DNA from: a bacterium
GTDB taxonomy: Bacteria > JAMCPX01
NCBI GenBank assembly: GCA_021815065.1
Contig: JAKAHI010000010.1
Span: 1 to 12,371 of the forward strand
Direction of reading: 5' to 3'
DNA: 12,371 nt
In this document: positions 1 to 6,855 of the stretch, one piece after another
How positions within the stretch are numbered: position 1 is the first letter of the stretch
How the letters are laid out: every line of letters begins with the position of its first letter
Program-made: the position numbers and the translations under genes
Notes under the pieces: model-generated
Databases searched by the model: none
What the model was told of the DNA's origin: nothing
The model's input: the letters and a program-made list of their open reading frames with translations, nothing else

Positions 1-1
1 A

Positions 2-343
2 CAACAGCAGGTCCAGCAGCCACAGCAGCAGGAGCATGGTCAGCAGGGGCCGCAGCAGTCGCGTGGCCGTCAGGAACAGCAACCTTTGCAGCATAGACAA
101 CAGCAGGTCCAGCAACCCCCACAACAGCAGGAGCATGGTCAACAGGGGCCGCAGCAGTCGCGAGGCCGTCAGGAACAGCAACCTTTGCAACATAGACAAC
201 AGCAGATCAGGCAGACTCAGCAGCAGGAGCGCGGCCAGCAAGGGCAGCAGGGGTCACGAGGTCGTCGGGATCAATCACAAGGACAACAGAAACGGCAACA
301 GCAGCAGGAGCAAGACCGGGAAAACCAAGGACAACGGCAATAG
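2..343 (+). CDS. Gln-rich tandem-repeat protein, C-terminal part (5' truncated)
   Basis: The frame is open from the window edge to a TAG at 341-343, so only the last 113 codons are visible and the true start lies outside. An internal ATG at 86 exists but sits in the middle of a repeat and is not a convincing start. The product is low-complexity: mostly Gln, with Gly, Arg, Pro, Glu and His, and no hydrophobic segment. Two near-identical units (32 and 33 residues) contain QEHGQQGPQQSRGRQEQQPL, and a degenerate third ends in KRQQQQEQDRENQGQRQ. I do not recognise the family. Such tails occur at the C-termini of some proteobacterial envelope proteins of unknown function, but the domain that would show this is outside the window. 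The neighbouring phosphatase gene is convergent. The Gln frame is preferred over the Ser/Arg/Asn frame at 36-356 because it is open from the edge; the other frame stays open only because the repeat units are multiples of three. Confidence 0.6.
   Translation, partial: QQQVQQPQQQEHGQQGPQQSRGRQEQQPLQHRQQQVQQPPQQQEHGQQGPQQSRGRQEQQPLQHRQQQIRQTQQQERGQQGQQGSRGRRDQSQGQQKRQQQQEQDRENQGQRQ
8..208 (+). repeat. 96/99-nt coding tandem repeat
   Basis: The unit beginning with the Val codon at 11 recurs at 107 (period 96 nt) and, as an Ile codon, at 206 (period 99 nt). The second unit carries one extra Pro codon. The first two units are almost identical in DNA, including synonymous positions; the third decays quickly after CAACAGCAG. 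High identity at silent sites points to recent duplication or slippage rather than selection on protein alone. Confidence 0.8.
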
Positions 344-493
344 CTCGCAAAAATAGAGAACCAACTCAACTTCTCTGGCCTCATCTTGATTTTTTCTTTT
401 AAAAGGCAAGAAATCCAGGGAATTTAGAATAATAATTAATTTTTGTTTTGTTTCCGGAATTGATAAACAAACTTCCTGTTATATTTTCCGGGG

Positions 494-1102
494 TCAGCGG
501 TAAAAGATGCCGTTCAGCAGCCGTAAAACAGGGAACCTTCTGTGGAACTCGATAATGTTCAAGGCTGCAAAATCCTGTTCGATCCTGAAAATGTTATTGA
601 GCGGCAGGCCGAGTGTCTGTGCAATGATGACCCTGTTCACCGCACCGTGGGCTACGACCGCTATGTTCTGGTTCTTGTTGTTCGCCAGTATCTGATCCAT
701 TGCCTCCATTACCCTGTCCCTTACCTGAGGTATCGTTTCTCCGTTCACCGGTCCCTGCATGAGAGGGTCGTTTGCCCATACATCGAATTCATCCGGATAT
801 TTTTCCCGCACCTCTTCAAATGTCATGCCCTCCCATGAACCGAAATCGATTTCCCGCAGCTGAGGAAGGATAATGGGTTGAATATTGTAACGCTGTGCAA
901 TAATCTCAGCGCTGTTCTGTGCCCTGCTCAGGGGAGAAGAGTATACGAAATTCAAGATTGTATGCTGTGCCAGAAAATCCGCAAGCATTCCTATCTGCCG
1001 TGTTCCGTTCTCTGAAAGAGGTACATTGATATTGCCTTTATACCTCATTTCATGAGCATTCTCTGTTTCGCCATGCCGTATCAAATAGATTTTGTTTGCC
1101 AT
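494..1102 (-). CDS. Histidine phosphatase superfamily protein (phosphoglycerate-mutase-like)
   Basis: A 202-residue phosphohistidine phosphatase. Near the N-terminus, LIRHGETE gives the phospho-accepting His10 with Arg9. SSPLSRAQNSAE supplies Arg60. REIDFGSWEG supplies the acidic residue Glu84. VVAHGAVNR supplies His152. Together these are the complete catalytic set of the branch that includes PhoE-like phosphatases and alpha-ribazole phosphatase (CobC). The length fits that cytosolic branch, and there is no signal peptide. The start is supported by AGGTGG about five bases upstream (reverse strand, 1107-1112). The gene is monocistronic in this view, divergent from murA and convergent with the Gln-rich gene. 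No cobalamin or phosphoglycerate pathway neighbour is present, so the substrate is undetermined. A sugar phosphate, alpha-ribazole phosphate or phosphoglycerate would all fit the fold. Confidence 0.9.
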   Translation of the reverse strand: MANKIYLIRHGETENAHEMRYKGNINVPLSENGTRQIGMLADFLAQHTILNFVYSSPLSRAQNSAEIIAQRYNIQPIILPQLREIDFGSWEGMTFEEVREKYPDEFDVWANDPLMQGPVNGETIPQVRDRVMEAMDQILANNKNQNIAVVAHGAVNRVIIAQTLGLPLNNIFRIEQDFAALNIIEFHRRFPVLRLLNGIFYR

Positions 1103-1152
1103 GTCTCCACCTTTTCAAGCTCTATCCGCAGTACCGCCGTTCATCAAAACAT

Positions 1153-1183
1153 TTTATATATATCACCCTGCGGCAAATCACAA
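1153..1183 (-). promoter_or_regulatory. Putative promoter for the histidine phosphatase gene
   Basis: On the minus strand TTGTGA (1178-1183) is followed after 17 bases by TATATA (1155-1160), within a longer TA-rich run. It lies about 50 bases upstream of the phosphatase start, inside the 121-nt divergent spacer shared with murA. Spacing fits a sigma-70-type promoter. AT-rich matches arise easily by chance. Confidence 0.35.
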
Positions 1184-1187
1184 CTGT

Positions 1188-1217
1188 TTGACAGAATGCA
1201 GTTCCAGCGGTTAATCT
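1188..1217 (+). promoter_or_regulatory. Putative murA promoter, close enough to give a leaderless mRNA
   Basis: A consensus -35 TTGACA (1188-1193) is followed after 18 bases by TAATCT (1212-1217), which keeps the key T, A and final T of a -10 box. A start point about seven bases downstream would fall on the murA ATG at 1224. That agrees with the absence of a Shine-Dalgarno sequence before murA, where the bases are TTAATCTCTCTCT. The -35 is strong; the -10 is only half consensus. Confidence 0.4.
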
Positions 1218-1223
1218 CTCTCT

Positions 1224-2510
1224 ATGAATAAACTGGTTATAAAGGGACGAAAGAAGCTTTATGGGACTGTTGAAATAAGCGGCGCAAAAAATGCAGCACT
1301 GCCGGCAATGGCTGCCGCAATACTTACCTCTGAAGATGTCCATCTGCATGGTGTACCGCATCTTGCGGATGTAACGACCATGGTCGATCTACTTGAAAAG
1401 ATGGGTATTAAGACAATGGGTTATAAAGGCGGGCACGAGAACAATCTTATTAAGAGCAGTATCACCCTCAACACGTCGGGCATGAACACGTATGAGGCTC
1501 CATATGAACTTGTAAAGACAATGAGAGCATCGGTGCTGGTGCTCGGGCCCCTGGTCGCACGGTATGGGAAAGCAAAGGTTTCCCTGCCGGGCGGCTGTGC
1601 CATAGGCAGCAGGCCTATAGATCTGCATATAAAGGGACTTGCAGCCCTTGGTGCGAATGTTTCAATCGATCACGGCTATGTCAATGTTACGGCAAAAAGG
1701 CTTAAAGGCGCAAAGATAGTCTTCGATACACCCACGGTAACCGGCACGGAAAACATCATGATGGCAGGAACACTTGCCAAAGGGATAACCGTAATAGAAA
1801 ATGCGGCAAAAGAGCCTGAGATCACCAGCCTGGCCGAGCAACTGACAAAAATGGGTGCTGTCATACATGGTGCCGGTACGGATATTATCGAAATTCAGGG
1901 GATCGATCGGCTGCACGGGTGCAGCATGGATATTATACCCGACAGGATAGAGGCCGGGACCTATATTATTGCAGCGGCTGCAGCAGGCGGAGAGGTTGAG
2001 GTCACAAACTGCAACCCCAGACATCTGGACGCACTCCTGTTCAAGATGAAAGAGGCCGGCATAGAATACACGGAAACGGATAACAGTGTCGTTGTAAAAA
2101 GAGAAAGAGAAGCATGGCTGAAAAGCGTAACGATAAAGACCATGCCGTATCCGAATTTTCCCACGGATCTTCAGGCACAGTTTATGGTACTGATGACGCA
2201 GGGAGACAGTACGAGCATTATCACGGAAACGATATTCGAGAACAGGTTCATGCACGTTGCAGAGCTGAGAAGAATGGGGGCCGACATCACGGTTGAAAAC
2301 AACGTCGCAATAGTAAAAGGCAGGACACGGCTCACGGGTGCGCAGATTATGGCAACAGACCTTCGGGCAAGCGCATCCCTCGTTATCGCAGGGCTTATGG
2401 CAGATAATGTTACGGAGTTATCCAGAATATATCACCTTGACAGGGGGTATGAGGTTATGGAAAAAAAGTTATCAAAGATCGGTGCAAAGATTGAAAGGGT
2501 GAAAGTATGA
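1224..2510 (+). CDS. murA: UDP-N-acetylglucosamine 1-carboxyvinyltransferase MurA
   Basis: MurA transfers enolpyruvate from PEP to UDP-GlcNAc, the first committed cytosolic step of peptidoglycan synthesis. The 428 residues match family length. GTVEISGAKNAALP near the N-terminus carries the conserved Lys22-Asn23. SLPGGCAIGSRPIDLH carries the active-site loop with Cys125, the residue alkylated by fosfomycin. Since Cys rather than Asp is present, the enzyme is predicted to be fosfomycin-sensitive. NFPTDLQAQFM and the C-terminal DRGYEVMEKKLSKIGAKIERV are typical of the family. The start is fixed by an in-frame TAA at 1212-1214 and by alignment of MNKLVIKG to other MurA N-termini, yet there is no Shine-Dalgarno. 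The stop overlaps the hisG start as ATGA (2507-2510), so murA and hisG are probably translationally coupled. This is the first gene of a four-gene plus-strand operon. Confidence 0.97.
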   Translation: MNKLVIKGRKKLYGTVEISGAKNAALPAMAAAILTSEDVHLHGVPHLADVTTMVDLLEKMGIKTMGYKGGHENNLIKSSITLNTSGMNTYEAPYELVKTMRASVLVLGPLVARYGKAKVSLPGGCAIGSRPIDLHIKGLAALGANVSIDHGYVNVTAKRLKGAKIVFDTPTVTGTENIMMAGTLAKGITVIENAAKEPEITSLAEQLTKMGAVIHGAGTDIIEIQGIDRLHGCSMDIIPDRIEAGTYIIAAAAAGGEVEVTNCNPRHLDALLFKMKEAGIEYTETDNSVVVKREREAWLKSVTIKTMPYPNFPTDLQAQFMVLMTQGDSTSIITETIFENRFMHVAELRRMGADITVENNVAIVKGRTRLTGAQIMATDLRASASLVIAGLMADNVTELSRIYHLDRGYEVMEKKLSKIGAKIERVKV

Positions 2511-3136
2511 CTATTAAAATAGGACTGCCTAAGGGCAGGATGCTGGCAGAATCCGTCGCAGCTCTGAAAAAGAGCGGACTTGATTTTTCCTCGGCACTCA
2601 ACAAATCGAGAAGACTGAGGTTTGCAACACCCGATGGGAAGGCAGAGGCCATCGTCATCCGGGCTGTAGACCTGCTTACTTATGTAGAGTGCGGTGCGGT
2701 TGACCTTGGTATCATCGGATATGATCTCGTAAAGGAACAGAACCGGGATATTGTCACGGCGTTTGCATTCGGTTTCGGCAAATGCAGGCTTTCTGTTGCA
2801 GGTGCACAAGGCAGCGGAATCATGGAGAGGCCGGACCTTTCCGGCATACGGGTCGCCACAAAATACCCGCATCTTGCATCGGAATATTTCGAAAAAAAGG
2901 GATTTCAGGCCGAGGTAATAAAACTCTACGGCGCAATCGAGCTTGCGCCGCTTTTCGGTATCTCAGACCTTATTGTCGATCTTGTTTCAACCGGAGAAAC
3001 ATTAAAGACCAACGGACTGGAGGAACTTGAGGTCATCATGCAATCTTCCGCACGGCTTGTTGTCAATAAAGCTTCCCTGAGGACAAAACAGGAAGATATG
3101 AACAAGATACTGTCCAGACTCAGGAGGTCCGTATGA
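2507..3136 (+). CDS. hisG: ATP phosphoribosyltransferase, short form (HisG)
   Basis: HisG catalyses the first step of histidine synthesis, joining PRPP and ATP to give phosphoribosyl-ATP. At 209 residues it is the short form, which lacks the C-terminal regulatory domain and in known systems works with HisZ, a histidyl-tRNA-synthetase-like subunit. No hisZ is visible here, so it should be elsewhere in the genome. Motifs are IGLPKGRM at the N-terminus, VDLGIIGYD at 65-73, and the PRPP-binding stretch DLIVDLVSTGETLKTNGL at 154-171. The start overlaps the murA stop by four bases (ATGA), and its own stop overlaps the hisD start in the same way. A GGGTGAAAG stretch before the ATG may act as a weak ribosome site. 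Feedback inhibition would have to act through HisZ. Confidence 0.97.
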   Translation: MTIKIGLPKGRMLAESVAALKKSGLDFSSALNKSRRLRFATPDGKAEAIVIRAVDLLTYVECGAVDLGIIGYDLVKEQNRDIVTAFAFGFGKCRLSVAGAQGSGIMERPDLSGIRVATKYPHLASEYFEKKGFQAEVIKLYGAIELAPLFGISDLIVDLVSTGETLKTNGLEELEVIMQSSARLVVNKASLRTKQEDMNKILSRLRRSV

Positions 3137-4395
3137 TAAAGGTTATCAATAGATCCGATATTGGAGCGATCCTCGCAAAAAGAAAAGGGACGTACGTGGA
3201 TATCCAGGAACCGGTGAAAAAGATCATCGATGACGTACGGAAACATGGGGATCGGGCGTTGTTGAAATTCCGGAAGCTCTATGATCATATCGGTTCAAAA
3301 GATCTGACGGTTGATCAGAAAGTAATAAAATCGGCTTTCAACAAGCTTAGCCGCACTGAAAAGCGGGCATTTATGTTTGCTATAAAGAGGGTAACTGCTT
3401 TTCATATACAGGAGAAAAGGCGTATAAAACCATGGAGGCTTGCGGAGAGCACCGGAATTTCCTACGGCGAGTTCTTTTCTCCCGTGCAGCGCGTCGGACT
3501 GTACGTACCCGGCGGCAGCGCATCATACCCTTCAACCGTAATCATGAATGCAGTTCCTGCGCTCGTTGCAGGTGTAAAAGACATAACGATGGCAACGCCT
3601 TCTCCGGATTATCCTGTACTCGCAGTTGCAGGTATGCTCGGAATTAAAAGGGTAGTATCCATGGGTGGAGCACATGCAATAGCAGCCCTTGCATACGGTA
3701 CTGAAAGCATCGAAAAAGTGGATAAGATTGTTGGCCCGGGTAACCGCTATGTTACGCTTGCCAAAAAGCTTGTATATGGAGATGTCGGGATTGATATGGT
3801 GGCCGGTCCGAGTGAGGTTGTCATTGTTGCAGACGGGTCGGTGAATCCTTCCTTCATCGCTGCAGACCTTATGGCACAGGCAGAGCATGATGAACAGGCA
3901 ATGAGCGTTTTGATCGCACCCACTCCGATATATATTCAAAGGGTGAACGAGCACATGCGCAGACTCGTCAGCTCGATGAAGAGAAAGGCAACAATCAATA
4001 AAAGCCTCAGGAACTATGGATTTGCCGTCATTGCCAATACTCTGAAACGCGCAATGGATGTTGCCAATATGATTGCACCGGAACACCTTGAACTTGCGGT
4101 AAGAAAACCACAGGAATATCTTAAATTCGTCAGGAATGCCGGCGCCGTTTTCCTCGGGGCTTACACGCCCGAGGTGCTTGGCGATTATGTGGCAGGCCCC
4201 GACCATGTGCTTCCGACCATGGGGTCCGCAAGGTTTTCGTCCGGGCTTGGCGTGTACGATTTCATGAAAAGGACAACCCTCCTCGAGGTCAAGGAAAACG
4301 GTTTTTTAAGGCTTGCGCCGTATGCCGAAATAATCGGCAGGGCAGAAGGCCTGGATGCTCACACACTGGCGGCCCGGATAAGAATACACCGGTAA
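3133..4395 (+). CDS. hisD: Histidinol dehydrogenase (HisD)
   Basis: HisD carries out the last two oxidations of histidine synthesis, converting L-histidinol to L-histidine with two NAD+, using Zn2+. The 420 residues match the family. VGLYVPGGSASYPSTVIMN (121-139) and DKIVGPGNRYV (197-207) form the nucleotide and substrate region. DMVAGPSEVV follows. Expected zinc ligands are present: Gln249 and His252 (MAQAEHDEQA), Asp357 (AGPDHVLPT) and His410 near the C-terminus (LDAHTLAARI). The catalytic Glu317-His318 pair is in APEHLE. The start is set by a perfect AGGAGG at 3122-3127, six bases before an ATG that overlaps the hisG stop (ATGA). Only the first and last pathway genes are together here; the remaining his genes are not in the window. 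Confidence 0.98.
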   Translation: MIKVINRSDIGAILAKRKGTYVDIQEPVKKIIDDVRKHGDRALLKFRKLYDHIGSKDLTVDQKVIKSAFNKLSRTEKRAFMFAIKRVTAFHIQEKRRIKPWRLAESTGISYGEFFSPVQRVGLYVPGGSASYPSTVIMNAVPALVAGVKDITMATPSPDYPVLAVAGMLGIKRVVSMGGAHAIAALAYGTESIEKVDKIVGPGNRYVTLAKKLVYGDVGIDMVAGPSEVVIVADGSVNPSFIAADLMAQAEHDEQAMSVLIAPTPIYIQRVNEHMRRLVSSMKRKATINKSLRNYGFAVIANTLKRAMDVANMIAPEHLELAVRKPQEYLKFVRNAGAVFLGAYTPEVLGDYVAGPDHVLPTMGSARFSSGLGVYDFMKRTTLLEVKENGFLRLAPYAEIIGRAEGLDAHTLAARIRIHR

Positions 4396-4409
4396 AAGAA
4401 GGGACGGGA

Positions 4410-4949
4410 ATGGAAATAACCGCCGGAAACACGGTACTGTCCCTTGTAAAGGGTGACATTACCCTGGAGCAGACCGATGCTATTGTAAATGCAGCAAACT
4501 CGAGGCTTGCAGGAGGCGGTGGTGTCGACGGGGCCATCCACAGGGCAGGCGGCCCGACAATCACGGAAGAGTGCGGGAAGATTGGCGGCTGTCCTACCGG
4601 CAGTGCGGTCATTACATCAGGGGGCAACCTGAAGGCGCGGTATATTATCCATGCGGTAGGCCCGGTATACCATAATGGGAAACGCGGCGAGGACAGGCTG
4701 CTGTCCGGAGCTTACCATACAAGCCTTGAGCTTGCGGTAAACCATAAGCTGAAAAGCATTGCCTTCCCTGCCATAAGCACCGGGATATACGGCTATCCGA
4801 TTGACCAGGCAGCGGAAGTCGCCCTCACCACGGTGCTTGATTTTGTCAAAACGAATAAAGGGCTGTCGCTCGTCAGGTTCGTTCTGTTCTCGGACAGCGA
4901 CCTGAAGGTGTACGAGAACACCCTGAAAAGGTTGACCACGGAAAAGTAA
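4410..4949 (+). CDS. MacroD-type macro domain protein (O-acetyl-ADP-ribose deacetylase family)
   Basis: A single-domain macro protein of 179 residues. Macro domains bind ADP-ribose. The MacroD/YmdB branch hydrolyses O-acetyl-ADP-ribose or removes ADP-ribose from acidic side chains. Diagnostic stretches are VKGDITLEQTDAIVNAAN (13-30), where Asp16 contacts adenine and Asn30 is the usual catalytic-site Asn; LAGGGGVDGAIHRAGG (33-48), with Asp40 and His44; and FPAISTGIYGYP (119-130), the phosphate-binding loop. The gene begins 14 nt after the hisD stop with AGAAGGGA just upstream, so it probably belongs to the murA-his operon. A functional link to histidine synthesis is not established. The DNA for residues about 118-127 is repeated exactly at 9943-9972. 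The reading frame here is intact past that segment. Confidence 0.95.
   Translation: MEITAGNTVLSLVKGDITLEQTDAIVNAANSRLAGGGGVDGAIHRAGGPTITEECGKIGGCPTGSAVITSGGNLKARYIIHAVGPVYHNGKRGEDRLLSGAYHTSLELAVNHKLKSIAFPAISTGIYGYPIDQAAEVALTTVLDFVKTNKGLSLVRFVLFSDSDLKVYENTLKRLTTEK
4761..4790 (+). repeat. 30-nt direct repeat, copy 1 (inside the macro-domain gene)
   Basis: These 30 bases are identical to 9943-9972, about 5.2 kb away, and identity stops abruptly on both sides. Here they encode the phosphate-binding loop of the macro domain, roughly AFPAISTGIY, and the gene continues normally beyond them. Confidence 0.95.
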
Positions 4950-5018
4950 CAGAGCTTTACCGTTCAGTATCGCAATATCGAAACCTGTTCATTATTGTCT
5001 TACACTAAGAAAAATCTT

Positions 5019-5804
5019 TTATGCTTTTTGAATGTAGATGTCCATATATGTACCAAGCACTCCCATCATCGGTGTCAATGTGGCTTCGATTGTATATGCG
5101 GTTTTAATGATACAATCCGCAACACGTCCTGATGCAGGGAACAGCGGTTCGTAGCTCAACCCGCCACTTATTATGTAATTCAGAAAAGTATGCCTCCTTA
5201 TCGACGTCAAGCATAAGTCCGGAAACTCTTCTTTGAAACGTGCATAATCTCTTTCAAAAACGATGTATCCCAAAGCTCCATTGGCACTAGAAAGATGACC
5301 TTCCGTCAGGTTATCCCACGTAGACACCGTTTCATCAAAAGATTCATGATGAAATCTTTTATAGACGAACCTGCTGAAGCGGGTATTCGCCGGCTCTATC
5401 ATCAGCAGGAGTCCGTTTTTCTTCAGGCAGCGGCCGGCTTCAGACAGAAATAAGGAGGGGTGCTTAATATGGTGGAAGGTATCAAGCAAGAAAAAACTAT
5501 CTACGGATACATCTTCGATATCGAGCTTCTCGGCATCGAGATGCACATCGGCAAATCCGTTCTTTACGTCATCGTACAACAATGACGATGAGGTAACAAA
5601 CGGCAGTACGTCCTTGATAAAACCGCCGCCGGTTCCCAGCTCTATATGCACTCCGTGCTGCTGTTCAGCTATCATTTCTTTATATTTGAGATACTGTTTT
5701 TTGTACCAGTGATAAAGATAGGGATTTGTTTTTATAATTTGCCTGTGGATCATAGTTGCATCAGGTGAATCAAGATCGATATTTTTAAAGTGTTTTTGCA
5801 GCAT
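5019..5804 (-). CDS. Class I SAM-dependent methyltransferase, glycan-cluster associated
   Basis: A 261-residue Rossmann-type methyltransferase. GVHIELGTGGGFIKDVLP (51-68) is SAM motif I, with Glu55 and the glycine loop. DSFFLLDTFHHIKHP (102-116) matches motif IV, and CLKKNGLLLMIEP (126-138) the following strand. The fold is clear but the acceptor is not; a sugar hydroxyl or a lipid-linked glycan is likely from context. Before motif I it has IIKTNPYLYHWY, echoed by IKANPYFYGQL in the fusion protein at 6856-8283, so the two probably share ancestry. It is the last gene of the minus-strand run. Its start overlaps the upstream epimerase gene by 20 nt, with only a weak GAAGA ribosome site, which suggests translational coupling. 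There is no signal peptide and no long hydrophobic segment. Confidence 0.85.
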   Translation of the reverse strand: MLQKHFKNIDLDSPDATMIHRQIIKTNPYLYHWYKKQYLKYKEMIAEQQHGVHIELGTGGGFIKDVLPFVTSSSLLYDDVKNGFADVHLDAEKLDIEDVSVDSFFLLDTFHHIKHPSLFLSEAGRCLKKNGLLLMIEPANTRFSRFVYKRFHHESFDETVSTWDNLTEGHLSSANGALGYIVFERDYARFKEEFPDLCLTSIRRHTFLNYIISGGLSYEPLFPASGRVADCIIKTAYTIEATLTPMMGVLGTYMDIYIQKA

Positions 5805-6837
5805 GAATGATGTCTTCGATGATCTGGTTTATGTTTTTTGTTATGTTCCACTTCGGATAATGTTCTCTTATTTTCTTTAGATTACTGATATAGCAGATAT
5901 GGTCGCCGATCCTGTTTTTATCAGTCAGACTATAATCCACGGTGAGTCCGAATGAGTTTTTAAAGAGATCGATACACTCCACGATGGAAATACTGTTTTG
6001 CCTTCCTCCCCCAAGGTTATATACCTCTCCCGCACGCGGATTATCTATAAAACATTCGAACGCAGTCACGACGTCCCTGCTATGCAACTGGTCCCTTACC
6101 TGTTTCCCCTTATATCCGAATATGGTATATTTTTTGCCCGTAAGGGCTGTTTTTACCAGATAAGATAAAAACCCGTGCAATTCTACCGCACTATGTGTGG
6201 GTCCTGTAAAGCAGCCGCCCCGAAAGCATACCGTGGGCATATTGAAATAAAGGCCGTATTCCTGCGTCACCAGATCACCGGCGGCTTTTGATACACCGAA
6301 CAAGCTGTGCTTGGTCCTGTCTATCCTCATTGTTTCGTCGATACCATCATAGTACGCGGGATCCTTGTAATCATACCGGGTAGGCGTCTCTATCAATGCG
6401 AGTTCGTTGGGCGTATCCCCGTATACCTTGTTCGTGCTCATGTAGATGAAGGGGGATTCAAATGTAAACCTGCGGCTCGCTTCCAGAAGATTCAGTGTTC
6501 CAACTGCATTTGTGTCAAAGTCGTCAAACGGTATCTTTGCTGCCAGATCATGGGAAGGCTGGGAAGCACAATGAATGGTAACATGCGGTTTATAGGCCTT
6601 GTAAATATCAAGGATACGGGCACGATCCCGTATATCTAAAGCGAGATGCGTAAAATCTATACCGGTGTTCAATAAAGCTTTCAAATTCCACGATGTGTCA
6701 CCGCTATCGCCAAAGAAATATTTTCTTAAATTATTATCGATCCCTATTATTGCATGTCCCTGTGCTCCAAAATACCGTGCAGCCTCGGAACCAATGAGTC
6801 CGCTGCTGCCTGTTATCAATATTTTAAGTTTTCCCAT
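5785..6837 (-). CDS. NAD-dependent epimerase/dehydratase (extended SDR), CDP-paratose/tyvelose 2-epimerase-like
   Basis: An extended short-chain dehydrogenase/reductase of 350 residues that probably interconverts or modifies a nucleotide sugar. The Rossmann glycine motif GSSGLIG is at 10-16, and Asp34 (GIDNN) is placed to bind the NAD ribose. YMSTNKVYGD (132-141) carries the Ser/Thr of the active site. HSLFGVSKAAGD (177-188) is the YxxxK region, but Phe180 stands where Tyr is usual while Lys184 is kept. The C-terminal half (RGGCFTGPTHSAVELHGFL, GYKGKQVRDQLHSRDVV, EVYNLGGG) resembles enzymes annotated as CDP-paratose 2-epimerase homologues, some of which I recall having the same Phe. The exact substrate is uncertain. 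The gene starts 18 nt after the fusion gene and overlaps the next gene by 20 nt, so these three are probably one transcript. Confidence 0.85.
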   Translation of the reverse strand: MGKLKILITGSSGLIGSEAARYFGAQGHAIIGIDNNLRKYFFGDSGDTSWNLKALLNTGIDFTHLALDIRDRARILDIYKAYKPHVTIHCASQPSHDLAAKIPFDDFDTNAVGTLNLLEASRRFTFESPFIYMSTNKVYGDTPNELALIETPTRYDYKDPAYYDGIDETMRIDRTKHSLFGVSKAAGDLVTQEYGLYFNMPTVCFRGGCFTGPTHSAVELHGFLSYLVKTALTGKKYTIFGYKGKQVRDQLHSRDVVTAFECFIDNPRAGEVYNLGGGRQNSISIVECIDLFKNSFGLTVDYSLTDKNRIGDHICYISNLKKIREHYPKWNITKNINQIIEDIIHAAKTL

Positions 6838-6855
6838 ATGCTCTGTACAGGGGTA

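Noticed and set aside
36..356. Ser/Arg/Asn-rich ORF in another frame of the repeat region
   Set aside because: It stays open only because the repeat units are multiples of three. The Gln frame is open from the window edge and ends at a clean stop.
355..376. Terminator after the Gln-rich gene (AGAGAA/TTCTCT stem)
   Set aside because: The stem is only six AT-rich pairs with a ten-base loop, and the T-rich stretch begins more than ten bases later.
447..471. Bidirectional terminator between the Gln-rich and phosphatase genes (TTTGTTT/AAACAAA)
   Set aside because: The stem is almost all A-T pairs and would be too unstable to call.
1662..2255. 197-codon minus-strand ORF within murA
   Set aside because: It is antisense to a full-length, motif-complete murA and rich in Cys/His/Tyr as expected for a shadow frame.
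3532..4206. 224-codon minus-strand ORF within hisD
   Set aside because: It is antisense to hisD, with no recognisable motifs and typical shadow composition.
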